DNA of 64,000 bases, from positions 26,986-90,985 of the forward strand of contig CAJWQG010000004.1 of the NCBI GenBank assembly GCA_913045175.1. The letters are read 5' to 3'. The notes under the pieces are model-generated. The model was not told the origin of the DNA. It made no database searches and was given only the letters and a program-made list of their open reading frames with translations. The DNA is from an uncultured Gammaproteobacteria bacterium (GTDB lineage: Bacteria > Pseudomonadota > Gammaproteobacteria > Pseudomonadales > Azotimanducaceae). This document shows positions 62,443-64,000 of the stretch, piece after piece (within the stretch, counting starts at the first letter, position 1; each line of letters begins with the position of its first letter). The translations under genes were made by a program, and so were the position numbers.

Positions 62443-62700
62443 TCAACGAAGCAGGTCGCTAAAAATTACTTTCTCCGTTTTCATTCTTTCAATCTGCGCT
62501 ATCGTCATCCCGCAAGAAATGTAATAGGTACTGTTTTCGATTAGAGCAGCAAGTTTGGTCTTGCTAATTCTTGATTGGTTTGCAGAAAGCGTTTGCACGC
62601 TATTACTGTCTAGAAGGTTTTTAACTACGCTCGCCTTTATACCGAAGTTTGTATCCTCAGGAAGCGAACCAAAATTTTCCAACTGTACGTCGTCAGACCT
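62443..62700 (-). pseudogene. Trypsin-like protease, 3' stub cut by IS element
   Basis: From 62700 to TAA/TGA at 62443 the frame encodes SDDVQLENFGSLPEDTNFGI, then KASVVKNLLDSNSVQTLSAN and an end ISCGMTIAQIERMKTEKVIF. The NFGIKASVVKNLLDSNSV block is the conserved C-terminal end of a group of trypsin-like serine proteases that is often linked with Sel1 or TPR proteins. The catalytic triad is not present; it should lie upstream of 62700, where the IS element begins. The remainder of the gene, if it still exists, is beyond the window. Confidence 0.6.
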
Positions 62701-62770
62701 TGTGGAACCATTTGACCCTATTTCTAAGCGACACTTTTCTGCCGGTGACTTCTCCAGTCTAACCTGCTAA

Positions 62771-63739
62771 TTACAGGTTGTGTATTTTTCTCTGGGTCAG
62801 TGTCCGGTATTTCACCGCCGCACGCTGATCCAGTATTTCGTTTCGCTTGCCTTCATAGACATCTGCGGGCGTCACGTTGTCCAATGACTCATGGTATCGC
62901 TCGTGATTGTAATGTTCTACCCACTTGGAGATGGCCTGCTCCAACTCCCATGGGTAGTAATAATGTTCCAGCTTGACCACGTTCTTCATTGATCGGTGAT
63001 ACCGTTCGATCTTGCCTTGGGTCTGTGGGTGATACGGCGCGCCACGAGTGTGTTCTATCTCCTGCTTTTTGAGCCAGGATTTGAGTTCACCACTGATGTA
63101 GCAAGGCCCATTGTCCGACAGCAGGCGGGGCTTGTGCCTTACCCGGGCTTCGGACAAGCCTGTGGCCTTCAGAGCATCTTCCAGTGTATCCGTCACATCA
63201 GCGGTGGCCATGGTCGTCGTCAGACGCCAGGTGATGATGTAGCGCGAGTAATTATCCAGAATCGTCGACAGGAAGTACCAGCCCCAACCCACCACTCTGA
63301 AATAGGTAAAATCGGTCTGCCACAGTTCATGTACCCGGCTGGTCGGGTGCTGGAATTTATCCGCTGCTTGCATCACCGTGAACTGTGGGCTGGTGATCAG
63401 GTCGTGGGCCTTTAAAATACGATAAACACTGGATTCAGACACGAAGTAGTCGTGGGTATTGGTGATGTGCCCTGCCAGCTCTCGGGGCGTCAGTTCAGGC
63501 CGATCTAGCGCGACCTCGACGACCAGACTGCGAACCGCGTCCGGTATCCGGTTCCAGTGACGCCTCGAGACCCGTCCCTGGTTAGAAAGGCCGTCCAATC
63601 CACCTTTCTCGTAGGCAGCATACCAGCGATAAAAACTGGTGCGACTGACCTTGATCTCATCCAGCGTCCGACGGACAGACAGTTCTGAATCCTCAACCAG
63701 GCGAATGATGGCCAGCTTTTCCGATGCGGTGTGCATCAT
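62771..63739 (-). CDS. IS3-family transposase OrfB (DDE integrase domain)
   Basis: 322 residues from ATG 63739. An N-terminal helix-turn-helix segment (VRRTLDEIKVSRTSFYRWYA) precedes a rve-type DDE core. The three acidic residues lie in LWQTDFTYFRV, PRLLSDNGPCYIS and TQGKIERYHRSMK. The C-terminus has YNHERYHESLDNVTPADVYEG, as in IS3/IS2-type enzymes. The product is normally made as an OrfAB fusion by a -1 frameshift. No stops or frameshifts damage it, so the element may be active. Confidence 0.93.
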   Translation of the reverse strand: MMHTASEKLAIIRLVEDSELSVRRTLDEIKVSRTSFYRWYAAYEKGGLDGLSNQGRVSRRHWNRIPDAVRSLVVEVALDRPELTPRELAGHITNTHDYFVSESSVYRILKAHDLITSPQFTVMQAADKFQHPTSRVHELWQTDFTYFRVVGWGWYFLSTILDNYSRYIITWRLTTTMATADVTDTLEDALKATGLSEARVRHKPRLLSDNGPCYISGELKSWLKKQEIEHTRGAPYHPQTQGKIERYHRSMKNVVKLEHYYYPWELEQAISKWVEHYNHERYHESLDNVTPADVYEGKRNEILDQRAAVKYRTLTQRKIHNL

Positions 63740-64000
63740 TCGTCGTCCAAGATCACACCCTGCCCAGTCAGACTTTTTTTGAGCCAGTCATTGCGCAGGT
63801 ACAACTCGGCAACAGCCTGCTTTAGATCGCCATTCTCACGCTTGAGGCTGGTGACTTCATTGGTGTTGGCTTCGCGCACCGTGTCGCCCGACAGGCGCTT
63901 CTTGCCGGCCTCAAGGAAGTCCTTACTCCAGCGATAATACAAATTGGGATTGATGCCCTCACGGCGACAAAGCTCAGCGACTGAACTCTCGCCCCTGAGA
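63736..64000 (-). CDS. IS3-family transposase OrfA, partial
   Basis: The 3' part of orfA, ending at TGA 63736-63738 and open to the right edge. The visible region has ESSVAELCRREGINPNLYYR followed by WSKDFLEAGKKRLSGD, the OrfA helix-turn-helix, and a leucine-zipper stretch (EVTSLKRENGDLKQAVAELY) that mediates dimer formation. It overlaps orfB by four bases (ATGATG region). Confidence 0.9.
   Translation of the reverse strand, partial: LRGESSVAELCRREGINPNLYYRWSKDFLEAGKKRLSGDTVREANTNEVTSLKRENGDLKQAVAELYLRNDWLKKSLTGQGVILDDE
63773..63780 (-). other. -1 frameshift slippery site (A7G)
   Basis: The minus strand reads AAAAAAAG here, the standard IS3-family slippery heptamer. A -1 shift gives an open frame from orfA through KKKSDWAGCDLGRRMMHT into orfB without a stop. 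It produces the active OrfAB transposase. Confidence 0.75.

Larger units (their letters stand above)
62701..64000 (-). mobile_element. IS3-family insertion sequence, partial
   Basis: Two transposase frames (orfA, orfB) with an A7G slippery site occupy the minus strand up to the right edge. The left end of the element is close to 62701-62703, where TGTGGAACCATTTGACCCTA begins, a TG-starting sequence like the inverted repeats of IS3-family members. The other end and the target duplication are outside the window. It truncates the protease gene on its left. Confidence 0.85.

Overview
The window reads as the chromosome of a free-living, probably marine gammaproteobacterium related to the Pseudomonadales. 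The order argH-algZ-algR-hemC-hemD-hemX-hemY matches the arrangement known from Pseudomonas, and hemB, trxA and rho lie close by as they do there. Isocitrate lyase is the long pseudomonad type and glutathione synthesis uses the type 1 ligase. Coding is dense and base composition is roughly even until the last 4 kb, which is AT-rich and accessory. Identifications rest on reading translations by eye; no database search was run.

Region 1 (1-12000) is a housekeeping block: the argH 5' part, a decayed algZ/algR two-component pair carrying three in-frame stop codons, the hemCDXY operon, a flavin reductase, rho, trxA, hemB and a luciferase-like monooxygenase. Region 2 (12000-24720) holds an ABC-F ATPase, the tightly overlapping run yrfG-hslR-gshA-acpH-dsbB, cysQ, a 935-bp gap with a sigma-54-like promoter, rpoD with an acidic N-terminal extension, a small membrane protein and a pair of acyl-CoA dehydrogenases. 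Region 3 (24720-39530) holds isocitrate lyase, a CbpA-like co-chaperone, a GMC oxidoreductase/lipoprotein hydrolase/sodium symporter operon, a small protein with two PARP-type zinc fingers close to the remnant of a macro-domain gene, a YejA-like binding protein, PilZ and CBS proteins (the latter behind a textbook FNR/Anr promoter) and a GT39 glycosyltransferase.

Region 4 (39530-55340) looks catabolic: a PhyH-like dioxygenase, two crotonases, a serine hydrolase, a cupin, two different thiamine-diphosphate enzymes, two luciferase-like monooxygenases, a GMC oxidoreductase with a gluconate-dehydrogenase-3-like small subunit, a hydroxypyruvate-isomerase-like protein and a MATE exporter. The content fits oxidation and carbon-carbon cleavage of a branched, alicyclic or hydroxy-acid substrate, but the substrate cannot be read from the sequence. 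Region 5 (55340-60250) returns to core functions (SlyD-like isomerase, a 60-residue protein, HrpB, HspQ) and ends with a broken membrane-protein gene and tRNA-Ser(CGA).

Region 6 (60251-64000) starts at the 3' end of that tRNA, a usual island boundary. It carries an unknown gene and a Sel1-repeat membrane protein, each followed downstream by a copy of the same roughly 63-bp repeat, then the 3' stub of a trypsin-like protease cut by an IS3-family element that runs off the right edge.

The observations I would follow first are the clean nonsense inactivation of algZ and algR, the bacterial tandem PARP-type zinc finger next to a macro-domain scar, and the gene-plus-repeat units beyond tRNA-Ser.
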